64,000 nucleotides of DNA from JAPOXR01 sp965221935. Lineage in GTDB: Bacteria > Pseudomonadota > Alphaproteobacteria > Rhodobacterales > Rhodobacteraceae. Positions within the stretch are counted from its first letter, which is position 1, and each line of letters starts with the position of its first letter. Position numbers and translations under genes: made by a program. The stretch spans positions 248,001 to 312,000 of the forward strand of contig CBDCSZ010000078.1 in NCBI GenBank assembly GCA_965221935.1, given 5' to 3'. Positions 18,010 through 26,287 of this stretch are shown here, piece by piece. Under the pieces are notes generated by a model that was not told the origin of the DNA, ran no database searches, and saw only the letters and a list, made by a program, of their open reading frames with translations.

Positions 18010-19011
18010 ATGGACAGTTTTGCAGACGCCAAGAAGCTTGTCAGGGAATTCCACACGGAACTGGACGCGGCGCCGGCCGGCGATGCCGGGAAGGTGATCG
18101 CCGGCTATGCCGTCAGCGGCTATGAATGGCGCGGCATGCACCCGTTCAATGAGATTTCCGGGGCGCGCGAAGTCGGGGAGCGGTTCTGGACCCCGTTTCG
18201 CCGTTCTTTCACCGCGATTCAAAGACGGCCTGATGTCTTCATGTCCGGGAACAACGATATTCAGCCGGTCGGCGGGAGGTGGGTCTGCTGTATGGGGCAC
18301 ATGCTGGGCCTGTTCGACCACGACTGGCTGGGAATTCCGTCAACCGGAAAGATGGGGTTCTTGCGGTTCGTCGAGTTCAATCAGATCGAAGGCGGCCGCA
18401 TCAAGCAGACGGCGCTGTTTTTCGACATTCCGAGCGTGATGCGGCAGGCCGGTCTGCAGCCGTTTCCGGCTGAGACCGGCGCATGGTTCCTGACACCGGG
18501 ACCAAAAACCCATGACGGCCTGCTTTACGGTCCGCAGGATCCAACGGAGTCCAAACGGACCATGGACCTGATCAACCGGATGATCAACGACCTCGTCGGC
18601 TCGGGGATGGAGTCGCCGCAGGGAGAACTCGCGGAAACATGGCATGACGACATGATCTGGTTCGGCCCCGCCGGCATCGGAGCCGCATACACGATTCCGC
18701 GCTACCAGGAACAGCACCAGGGACCGTTCAGATCTGGACTGGGTGACATTGAGTTTCTCGGGCATGTCTGCCGCTTTTCCGAGGGCCGGTTCGGCGGTTT
18801 CTTCGGCTGGCCGAATCTAACGATGCGTCCGGTGGGCGGCTTCATGGGGTTTCCCGCGACCGGCGGCAACGCCGACATGCGGGTTGTGGACATCTATCGC
18901 CGGGAGGGTGAACTGCTGGCGGAAAACTGGATTTTCATCGACCTGCTCTGGTTTTTTCAGCAGCAGGATCTGGACATTCTGGCACGGATGAAACGCATCT
19001 GCCGGACCTGA
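18010..19011 (+). CDS. Two-domain SnoaL/NTF2-fold protein (333 aa)
   Basis: Second tandem NTF2-fold protein of the cluster. Domain 1 (about residues 1-165) has GYEWRGMHPFNEISGAREV and a SnoaL-like core; domain 2 (about 190-333) has ETWHDDMIWFGPAGIGAAYT and FPATGGNADMRVVDIYRREG, closing with ENWIFIDLLWFFQQQDLDIL. The ATG at 18010 follows an AGGAG site (17999-18004 region); the frame is open upstream to 17839 but not needed. Its TGA stop at 19009-19011 is part of the target duplication of the adjacent IS. Function unknown, probably related to the divergent 381-aa protein. Confidence 0.82.
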   Translation: MDSFADAKKLVREFHTELDAAPAGDAGKVIAGYAVSGYEWRGMHPFNEISGAREVGERFWTPFRRSFTAIQRRPDVFMSGNNDIQPVGGRWVCCMGHMLGLFDHDWLGIPSTGKMGFLRFVEFNQIEGGRIKQTALFFDIPSVMRQAGLQPFPAETGAWFLTPGPKTHDGLLYGPQDPTESKRTMDLINRMINDLVGSGMESPQGELAETWHDDMIWFGPAGIGAAYTIPRYQEQHQGPFRSGLGDIEFLGHVCRFSEGRFGGFFGWPNLTMRPVGGFMGFPATGGNADMRVVDIYRREGELLAENWIFIDLLWFFQQQDLDILARMKRICRT

Positions 19012-21121
19012 CCCATCTTTAACATTGTAGTGCGTAACGCGTTGATTTCAAACGGGTAAAAAATCCGAATGGCACTACAATCCGGAGAGGCGGCCGTTTC
19101 GGGCCGCCGTCACGGGCTGTCGGCGCCGTTTCAGACGATGGTCTTGGCGAGGTTCCTGGGCGGCGGCGCGAGGCCCGTCGCCCGGTAGATCTCCGCCTGT
19201 TCGGGGGAGGCGGATGCGGTCTTGCGGACATGCAGGGTCCTGCCGTCACGGCGCCTGAAGCTGGTTGTCGTGCGCTGCAGTGTCGCAAGCGTTTGGCGCG
19301 CCGTCGTCCAGCTGTCGTGGATGTTTGCCGCTTTCATGGGTCTGCGCAGTGTCTGGACTGCCTGGCAGGCGAGGACTGAGATGAACAGGTGAGCGTCGGC
19401 GCGCCCCTGTTTGTGATGGAAGATCGGACGCAGGCCGAGCTCGGATTTCAACGAGCGGAACACGGCTTCGGCGTCGGTGAGGGTCGCGCAGGTCTGCCAC
19501 ATGGTCTCTGCCGGCCAGTCGAGGATGTTGCTGCGCAGACAGCAGACCCCGGGGTGGGTCAGCATGGAATTGTCGGCGGGATTGAGGTTCCAGGTGATGG
19601 CTGTTGCCCTGGTTCCGGCGCTGTCGGGGGTGACGGTGATCTCGTAATGCCGGGCGACCCGCGCGTTTTCCTTTGCAAGCCGCCCGATCCGGCGCTGGAT
19701 GTCGTCAAGCTTCTTGCGGGTCCTGGGGCGGGAGAGGCCGTCATGCAGTTTCTTCAGGCCGTCTTCGAGACGTGTCCTGAAACGATTGATGATGCCGCGT
19801 TCCTTTTCCGCCCGGGCTTCGGAAAGGCACCGCAGCCAGGACTCCTTGTATTCCGTGCCGTCCTCTTCCTCGCGGGTGACGGATTCCTTGTAGATGGCGA
19901 CCTTGTCGCATGACGCGGTCGTGATTGCCCTGGCCTCGTCGGAATCGAAGACCCGCTTGGTGGTGCGTGAGACCACGAGATAGCGATAGGCGCCGGCGCG
20001 CAGCCACCGCAGGTTGTCCTCGGTCGCGATGCCGCCGTCCATGATGACGACCGCGCCTTCCGGAGCGCCGAGGCTGGTGAGCATGTGCGTGAGTGTCCTG
20101 TGTTCGGTGACATTGCCGGCAAACACCCGGCTGCGCCGGACAAAGCCGCTGGCATCGAGAACCAGGCCAAGCGAAAGCAGCGGGCAGTCGCTGCGCCGTT
20201 CCTTCGAATGCCCGCGCCGTGCCTTGGGCTGGATTGGCGCCCGGCCTTCATAGAACGTGTTGGTGAGATCGCACAGCGCGATCGTCGGCTTGAGGTCGAA
20301 CAGGGACCGGGCCCGGGCGAAGAGGTGATCCTCGATGCTGTCCTGATGGGCAAGGAGCAGATCCGAGGCGCGGTAGAGCGCCATGTCGCTCAGAGCGCCG
20401 AAATCGATCCCGAGCATCTCGCCGAGGGCGCTGTGCCGGCGCAGCCAGAAGTTGGTCGCCCGCTCCGGGTCCGGCGCGGCCATGCGCGCGACAATGGCCG
20501 CCAGGGCGCAGCAGCGCTGGCGGCGGTTGAAACCGAGACCGTCGAACAATGCCGGCAGGCCGAGACCGGACAGCGCCTCGAGCCCGGCATGCTCGACACC
20601 GACCGAGCGCCCGTCGCTGTCGCTGGCGGAATTGACATCAACACTCTGCCAGTCCCGCTTCGCGCCTTCCCCGCCGCTGTCTTTCCCGCGGCCAATCAGC
20701 AGGGCGGAGATTCTGCGGGCCTCGGCCTCGATCCCCGGATCGGGATCGGCGAGGCCGAGGGCGGTCTGTCCGGTGAGATGATCCGAGATGCGTCGGCACA
20801 GGTCCGGCCAGTGCCCGCGCCCGATTGCAAAATGGCGCCCGAGATTGAGAAGGGTGCGCTGACGGATCCTGTCCCCCTCGCGGCGGTTCTCGACCAGGCG
20901 GAAGGTGATGTGGTCGCTGCCGTCGCTGGCGGTGCCGGTCTTGGTCTGTCGAATGAACATGCGCCAGCTATGGCAGAAGGGGTCCCCCGCTGCAAGGCAT
21001 TACTCAAAAAACATGGCACTACAAACGATTCCTGAAACATCGAATCACAATAAATCAATGAGTTGCGAATCGAACACCGTCAAATCGACCTCAAATCCAA
21101 CGCAGAAATGTTAAAGATGGG
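19012..21121. mobile_element. IS1634-family insertion sequence, complete
   Basis: A 2110-bp element bounded by a perfect 15-bp inverted repeat, cccatctttaacatt at 19012-19026 and its complement at 21107-21121. A 4-bp repeat CTGA flanks it (19008-19011 and 21122-21125), consistent with a target duplication. It carries one transposase gene on the minus strand. A 12-bp direct repeat atggcactacaa lies inside each end (19069-19080 and 21013-21024), with an inverted copy of its core at 19025-19033. Confidence 0.9.
19131..20960 (-). CDS. IS1634 family transposase
   Basis: A 609-aa DDE transposase of the IS1634 group (IS4 superfamily). It opens with MFIRQTKTGTASDGSDH and FRLVENRREGDRIRQRTLLN, the usual start of this group. 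The catalytic core shows CDLTNTFYEGRA (first Asp), VIMDGGIATEDNLRWLR (second Asp) and, near the C-terminus, TDAEAVFRSLKSELGLRPIFH with the catalytic Glu. The frame is intact, so the element may be active. Confidence 0.95.
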   Translation of the reverse strand: MFIRQTKTGTASDGSDHITFRLVENRREGDRIRQRTLLNLGRHFAIGRGHWPDLCRRISDHLTGQTALGLADPDPGIEAEARRISALLIGRGKDSGGEGAKRDWQSVDVNSASDSDGRSVGVEHAGLEALSGLGLPALFDGLGFNRRQRCCALAAIVARMAAPDPERATNFWLRRHSALGEMLGIDFGALSDMALYRASDLLLAHQDSIEDHLFARARSLFDLKPTIALCDLTNTFYEGRAPIQPKARRGHSKERRSDCPLLSLGLVLDASGFVRRSRVFAGNVTEHRTLTHMLTSLGAPEGAVVIMDGGIATEDNLRWLRAGAYRYLVVSRTTKRVFDSDEARAITTASCDKVAIYKESVTREEEDGTEYKESWLRCLSEARAEKERGIINRFRTRLEDGLKKLHDGLSRPRTRKKLDDIQRRIGRLAKENARVARHYEITVTPDSAGTRATAITWNLNPADNSMLTHPGVCCLRSNILDWPAETMWQTCATLTDAEAVFRSLKSELGLRPIFHHKQGRADAHLFISVLACQAVQTLRRPMKAANIHDSWTTARQTLATLQRTTTSFRRRDGRTLHVRKTASASPEQAEIYRATGLAPPPRNLAKTIV

Positions 21122-21130
21122 CTGAGATGA

Positions 21131-21150
21131 CGCCGGAACGGTTTCCGGCG
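21131..21150. terminator. Perfect 8-bp hairpin between convergent genes
   Basis: CGCCGGAA at 21131-21138 pairs fully with TTCCGGCG at 21143-21150 around a CGGT loop. Without the IS it would lie about 8 bp after the SnoaL-type gene stop and just after ptsP on the other strand. There is no T-run, so intrinsic termination is not certain. Confidence 0.4.
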
Positions 21151-21169
21151 GCGTCCGGCCCGCCGCCGG

Positions 21170-23440
21170 TCAAGGGTTGAGATTGAGGGCCGGCCCGAGA
21201 GCGGTGGTCACGGCATCGCGCACGTTTTCCGCGGAATTGGTGCGCGCTTCGTCAATTGCGTCGCGGATTGGAGCGAGTTCTATTCTTCGCAGCAGATGCT
21301 TGACCTGACCGATCGATGCCGCTCTCATTGAAAGTTTCCGCAGCCCGATGGCCGCCAGACAGACCGCTTCCAGCGGCCGGCCGGCGGCCTCGCCGCAGTA
21401 GCTGAGCGGCGTTCCGGCGCTCCTGCAGCGATCGATGACGTGCTGCAGGAAACTGAGGTAACTGACGTTGAGCGTGTTGTAACGGCGGCGCACCTGCTCG
21501 TTTTGCCGGTCAGCTGCGAAAAAGAACTGCTGCAGGTCATTGCCGCCAATTGAGATAAAGTCGGCAAGCTCAAAAAAACTGTCGGGCGCATAGGCCAGTG
21601 ACGGCGCTTCAAGCATGGCGCCGATCTTGGTTTCCGAAGGGATCGGCCGGCCTTTCTTTCGGTCCTTTTCAAGCATCTCAAGAAAGATATCCCTGGCCTT
21701 GTTGAATTCCCCGGCTTCCGCCACCATCGGAAACATGACGCTCAGAGGGCGGCCGCGGGCCCCGCGGATCAAAGCCTGAAACTGCATGTTCAAAAAAATC
21801 GGCCGGTCGAGCGAGATCCTGATTCCGCGCCACCCCATGGCCGGGTTGGGTTCGTCTTCGGGCTTGAAAAAGGGAAGGACCTTGTCAGAGCCGATGTCAA
21901 GCGTGCGGAAACACACCGGCTTGTTGCGCGACGAATCCAGCACCAGCGCATATTGATCCGCCAGCTCTTCCCTGCCCGGTCTGCGGTTTGCCGCCAGGAA
22001 CCTGAGTTCAGTGCGGAACAGCCCAACGCCTTCGGCGCCGGATTTCACCAGACTCGGCAGATCTGACATCAGCCCCGCGTTCATATGCATTTCGACGGTG
22101 ACGCCGTCCTGCGTTGTCGCCGGCAGATCCCGCACCTGCAGGTAGCGCCGCTGAGCCTCCGCGCGCACCTCGATTTTGCTGTGGACCGCAGCTGCCACGC
22201 TTTCGTCGGGGCGGAGATAGGCGGTGCCGGCATCGCCATCGACCACGATCGGATCGCCGTTCAGCGCCTCATTGGTGATGCCCTCGACATGCACCAGCAG
22301 CGGGATCGCCATGGCGCGGGCGATGATGGTCGCGTGCGAACCCACGGATCCTTCTTCCAGGACCACGGCCTTCAGGCCGCGGCCGTATTCAATCATTTCT
22401 CCGGGCCCGATCTGGCGGGCCACCAGCACCGGGTCATCGGGGATTTGCCGCGACTCAATCTGCCCCTGTCCAGTCAATATCCGCAGCAGCCGGTTTGACA
22501 AATCGTCCAGGTCATGCAGCCGGTCGCGCAGATAGGCGTCCGCTTTGTTCATTCTGGAGCGTGCGTCCGACTGTTCCTTTTCGACTGCCGCCTCGGCCGA
22601 CAGTCCGCTGCGTATGCTGGAAGCCATGCGCTCCGCCCAGCTGCGCGAATTGGCGAACATTCTGTAGGTTTCGATCACCGCCCGGTGCTCTTGGGTCGCG
22701 TTGATCTGCGAGGCGTCGGCCATTTCGTCGACGCGGATCCGCAGCACATCCAGGGCTGCGTTCAAACGTTTCAGCTCTTCAACCGGATCGTCGGCGACAG
22801 GATTGGTCACCACGACTCTGGGTTCGTGCAGCAGAACCCTGCCTTCAGCGATCCCCTCCTGGCCAATGCCGCCGGAAAACTGGACCGGATGCGTGTGCGG
22901 CGCGGTCAGAGCGTGCCGGTCGCTGACAAAACTCCCCAGTTCGGCCAAATCGGTGAGCACAGCCGCCACAACTTCCAGATCGTATATGTCCGCCGAGGGG
23001 AATTCCCTGGCCTCTTTCGACTGAACCACCAGGACGCCCAGCGGCTCGCCCCGCTGCAGCAGCGGCACGCCGAGGAATGAAGGATAGATTTCCTCACCGG
23101 TTTCCGGCATGAAACGAAACCCGGGCTCGGCCGGGGCGTTTGCCGTGTTGATCGGCTCCCGCCGCTGTGCAATCCGGCCGACAAGCCCTTCGCCAATCCG
23201 CATCCGTGTCACATGCACGGAGCTCGGGCTGAGCCCTTCGGATGCGCAGAGTTCGAGAGTCGTCGCATCGCGGAGCAGATAGATCGAACAGACCTCGGTC
23301 TTGAACGAGGCGGCGATCATCTGCGTGACCTGTTCAAGCCGCGCCTGGCCATCGCTGACCTTGCCCAGCAGGTCGCGCAGCCCGTGCAGCAGCGCCCGGG
23401 AATCGGCGACTCCGGCAGCCTCGCGTTCAATCGGGCGCAT
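21170..23440 (-). CDS. ptsP: Phosphoenolpyruvate-protein phosphotransferase PtsP (EI-Ntr)
   Basis: First enzyme of the nitrogen phosphotransferase system; it phosphorylates NPr from PEP. The 756-aa protein has an N-terminal GAF domain (about residues 25-170, SIYLLRDATTLELCASEG) followed by the EI core. The phosphorylated histidine is in GSVGSHATIIARAMAIPLL. The PEP-binding barrel has GVGLFRTELRFLAANR and the C-terminal FISIGGNDLQQFFFAADR. It is two bases downstream of lysC on the same strand, a conserved alphaproteobacterial pair. Confidence 0.96.
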   Translation of the reverse strand: MRPIEREAAGVADSRALLHGLRDLLGKVSDGQARLEQVTQMIAASFKTEVCSIYLLRDATTLELCASEGLSPSSVHVTRMRIGEGLVGRIAQRREPINTANAPAEPGFRFMPETGEEIYPSFLGVPLLQRGEPLGVLVVQSKEAREFPSADIYDLEVVAAVLTDLAELGSFVSDRHALTAPHTHPVQFSGGIGQEGIAEGRVLLHEPRVVVTNPVADDPVEELKRLNAALDVLRIRVDEMADASQINATQEHRAVIETYRMFANSRSWAERMASSIRSGLSAEAAVEKEQSDARSRMNKADAYLRDRLHDLDDLSNRLLRILTGQGQIESRQIPDDPVLVARQIGPGEMIEYGRGLKAVVLEEGSVGSHATIIARAMAIPLLVHVEGITNEALNGDPIVVDGDAGTAYLRPDESVAAAVHSKIEVRAEAQRRYLQVRDLPATTQDGVTVEMHMNAGLMSDLPSLVKSGAEGVGLFRTELRFLAANRRPGREELADQYALVLDSSRNKPVCFRTLDIGSDKVLPFFKPEDEPNPAMGWRGIRISLDRPIFLNMQFQALIRGARGRPLSVMFPMVAEAGEFNKARDIFLEMLEKDRKKGRPIPSETKIGAMLEAPSLAYAPDSFFELADFISIGGNDLQQFFFAADRQNEQVRRRYNTLNVSYLSFLQHVIDRCRSAGTPLSYCGEAAGRPLEAVCLAAIGLRKLSMRAASIGQVKHLLRRIELAPIRDAIDEARTNSAENVRDAVTTALGPALNLNP

Positions 23441-23442
23441 GG

Positions 23443-24669
23443 TCAGGCATCTTGCAGGTCAAACGCGTCGTGCAGCGCCTGGACGCCGAGTTCCATGAAC
23501 CGCTTTTCCACCAGTACCGATATCTTGATCTCGGAGGTGGCTATGACCTTGATGTTGATCCCGTAGTCGGACAGCGCCTGAAACATGCGCGCCGCCACGC
23601 CCGACTGTGAGCGCATGCCAATGCCGACGACAGAGAGTTTGCACACATCGGTGTCCAGCAGCAGAGAATGGAAATTGACATCGCCGCTCTCCTGAAGCTG
23701 CGACAGCTTCTTTTCCGCCCGAGGCACGTCGTCGGTCGGACAGGAAAACGTAATGTCGGTGCGGCCGTCTTCGGAAATGTTCTGCACGATCATGTCCACA
23801 TTGACACTGGCGTCAGCGAGCAGTCCGAATATCGCCGCCGCGATGCCCGGTCGGTCGGCGACTGACACGATGGTAATTCTCGCTTCGTCGCGGGAATGCG
23901 CGACTCCGGAGACGGCATTGCTTTCCATGATTTCCTCCTCGTCACACAAAATCGTCCCTGGGGCATCGCTGAAACTGGAACGGACACACAGGCGGACTTT
24001 GTTGCGCATGGCGAGTTCCACCGCCCGCGTCTGCAGAACTTTCGCGCCGAGAGAGGCCAACTCCAGCATCTCTTCATAGGATACGCGGTCCAGCTTGCGG
24101 GCGCGCGAGACCAGCCTCGGATCGGCGGTATAAACACCGTCGACATCGGTGTAGATATCGCAGCGCTCGGCGCCGAATGCCGCGGCGAACGCGACCGCGG
24201 TGGCATCCGAACCGCCGCGCCCCAGCGTTGAGACGCGCTGTTCGGCGGTGATCCCCTGAAATCCTGTCACCACCGCAGCTTTCATTCCTTCGGCGAATTT
24301 CGCATTCAGCGACTCTGTGCCGACCTCCAGCACCCGCGCCGCCCCGTGCGCGGAATTGGTGCGGACCGGAACCTGCCATCCCTGCCAGCTGCGGGCCGGC
24401 ACACCAATCTCCTGCAGCGCCAGAGCCATCAGCCCGGCGGCGATGTTTTCGCCGGTCGCCACAACAGCGTCATATTCGCGGGCGTCAAACAGCGGCGCCA
24501 CAGATTTGGCGGCGGCGGCCAGCTCATTGGTTTTGCCGGCCATCGCCGACACGATCACGATGGCATCGTGACCGTTTTCGGTCTCCGATTTGACTCTGGA
24601 GGCGGCGCGTTTGATCCGTTCCATGCCGTCCACGGACGTTCCGCCGAATTTCATCACCAGCTGAGACAT
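23443..24669 (-). CDS. lysC: Aspartate kinase
   Basis: First step of the aspartate family pathway (lysine, methionine, threonine). The 408-aa protein begins MSQLVMKFGGTSVDGMERI, containing the KFGGTSV kinase signature; ATG 24669 is chosen and the 21 residues open upstream are ignored. RGGSDATAVAFAAAFGAERC is the second nucleotide site, and two ACT domains follow (about residues 265-408), where threonine or lysine feedback acts. It is followed by ptsP after two bases. Confidence 0.96.
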   Translation of the reverse strand: MSQLVMKFGGTSVDGMERIKRAASRVKSETENGHDAIVIVSAMAGKTNELAAAAKSVAPLFDAREYDAVVATGENIAAGLMALALQEIGVPARSWQGWQVPVRTNSAHGAARVLEVGTESLNAKFAEGMKAAVVTGFQGITAEQRVSTLGRGGSDATAVAFAAAFGAERCDIYTDVDGVYTADPRLVSRARKLDRVSYEEMLELASLGAKVLQTRAVELAMRNKVRLCVRSSFSDAPGTILCDEEEIMESNAVSGVAHSRDEARITIVSVADRPGIAAAIFGLLADASVNVDMIVQNISEDGRTDITFSCPTDDVPRAEKKLSQLQESGDVNFHSLLLDTDVCKLSVVGIGMRSQSGVAARMFQALSDYGINIKVIATSEIKISVLVEKRFMELGVQALHDAFDLQDA

Positions 24670-24801
24670 ATGCCGATCGTGTTGCCGCTGAATTGTGGGA
24701 GGTGAGTGCGCATTGCCGGCGGAATTTGTCAATCGGGAGCGCGCGCTGCGGCCTGAAGGACCGGTGATTCTAGAGGCTGAGCCGGCTGCCGGATGGCGTC
24801 T

Positions 24802-25248
24802 TCAGTTCGTTTTCCCGGGGTTTGGCCAGGGCAGCGGCGCCACCGGGATGCCGTCTTCCAGGAGTTCCGCAGCCTCCTTGAAGTTTGCTTCGCCCATGAT
24901 GGATCGTTTCGGCGAGTCGCCTTCATGCATCGCGCGGGCTTCGGCGGCGAAACGCCGGCCGACATTTTCGAAGTTCCTGTTAACGATGCGGCGCAGGTCG
25001 CGGACCATCTTTTCCGCCTTGGTCGCCGGTTTCGAAATGTCCGCGGGATTCGCGCCGCCTGAGTCGGCGCCGGGTTTGGCCGGCGACGGCCGCACCTGCG
25101 GTGTCATGATGTTTTTTTCAATCTCCTCCGAGCCGCAGACCGGACAAGAGAGCATGCCGGATGCGCCCAGCGACTCGAAGGCGTCGTTGGATTTGAACCA
25201 GCTGTCGAAGCTGTGGCCGGCGGAACAGCGCAGTGAAAACTTGATCAT
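24802..25248 (-). CDS. DUF1178 family protein
   Basis: A 148-aa protein of the DUF1178 family, widespread in alphaproteobacteria, function unknown. It starts with MIKFSLRCSAGHSFDSWFKS and has a CPVCGSEEIEKNIMTP stretch; the Cys at residue 8 and the CxxC pair suggest a zinc ribbon. A proline-rich linker is followed by the conserved KMVRDLRRIVNRNFENVGRR and HEGDSPKRSIMGEANFKEA. It stands between lysC and the NUDIX gene on the same strand. Confidence 0.9.
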   Translation of the reverse strand: MIKFSLRCSAGHSFDSWFKSNDAFESLGASGMLSCPVCGSEEIEKNIMTPQVRPSPAKPGADSGGANPADISKPATKAEKMVRDLRRIVNRNFENVGRRFAAEARAMHEGDSPKRSIMGEANFKEAAELLEDGIPVAPLPWPNPGKTN

Positions 25249-25319
25249 GACCGGTATTTATGTGCGATCCCCGGTCAGATTCAACCCAATTGCGACGCCG
25301 GCGGCTCTCGAACGGCCGT

Positions 25320-25796
25320 TCACTCCGGCTTAGCGATCAGATTCCGCGGATCGAAATCGCGCAAAATCGGCTTCAAGGCGGGTTCGCGGATGCGCTGCGC
25401 CGTCTTTGCCGGGCTCAGCCAGATGCGTTCGCGCTCGCCAAATTCCGGATAGTCAGGCAAGAGCTGCTCAACTTTCACCGGATAGACCGCGACGATGCAG
25501 GGAACCGGCGCTTTGCCGTTCATCTGTTTGGTGTAGGCGTAGTGGCCCATGCACTGATCGAGCGGCGTGCCTTTGACACCGGCTTCTTCATAGGCTTCGC
25601 GAAGCGCGGACTGCGCCGGCGTTCTGCCGGCGATGGGCCAGCCCTTCGGCAGCACCCAGCGGCCCGACCGGCGTGAGCTCACAAGCAGGATGCGCGCCTG
25701 CTTTTTCTTTTTGAACCATCGGTAACAGAGCGCCGCAAACTGCGCGCGGACATCGGATTTCCCGGATTTGAAGGTAAGCTTTGCCTGTTTATTCAC
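25320..25796 (-). CDS. NUDIX hydrolase
   Basis: A 158-aa NUDIX protein. The NUDIX box is GRTPAQSALREAYEEAGVKG, with the RE-x2-EE-x-G metal-binding core complete. It is preceded by RRSGRWVLPKGWPIAG, as in the diphosphoinositol polyphosphate-phosphohydrolase-like branch. The substrate is unknown. The gene neighbours DUF1178 on the same strand, a frequent pair in this group of bacteria. Confidence 0.92.
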   Translation of the reverse strand: MNKQAKLTFKSGKSDVRAQFAALCYRWFKKKKQARILLVSSRRSGRWVLPKGWPIAGRTPAQSALREAYEEAGVKGTPLDQCMGHYAYTKQMNGKAPVPCIVAVYPVKVEQLLPDYPEFGERERIWLSPAKTAQRIREPALKPILRDFDPRNLIAKPE

Positions 25797-26010
25797 AACT
25801 TCACCAATTCACACTGCTCATGCGCCTTTGTGTCACCAGGCGCCTTTGGCAAAAAATTCTATGCTCTTGAGGCGGGCTGGGCAACCGCCGGGTCGGCAAA
25901 CCCAGTAATTCCAATTATGCGTTCACATCGGTTTTTTCTTCATTTTCGGCTGCGTTTCCGGGCGGATTTCTACTGTGTTTCGGCGGAAGGGGCGGGGCTG
26001 CCGGTTCCGG

Positions 26011-26278
26011 TTACGGAGGCTTTTCCGGCAGCTCGCCGGTGATGATTGTCCGCATCACGGCGTCCCAGTCGTCGTGCACGACGTAGGCGGTCAGGAACTT
26101 CAGGTTGTCAAGAAGCCGGCAGCGGGCGGCGAGCTTTGCCCGGGCCTCCCGCCAGCTTTCGCAGACCAGGTCGCAGGCGCTCTGCATCAGGAACGCGATC
26201 AGGTTGAAGGTCGCCAGCAGGCTGGCCAGGGTTTCCTTGCCGTGCCCGAAGTTGTGCTCGAGATGGTAGCCGTCCTTG
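26011..26278 (-). pseudogene. Transposase C-terminal part, IS copy 1
   Basis: The last 88 codons or so of the IS4-like transposase, ending at a TAA (26011-26013). The residues match the intact copy at 60000-61286 (LASLLATFNLIAFLMQSACD, ARCRLLDNLKFLTAYVVHDD). It is cut from its N-terminal part by the nested element starting near 26279, so no transposase is made from this copy. Confidence 0.9.
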
Positions 26279-26287
26279 GATTTGATT

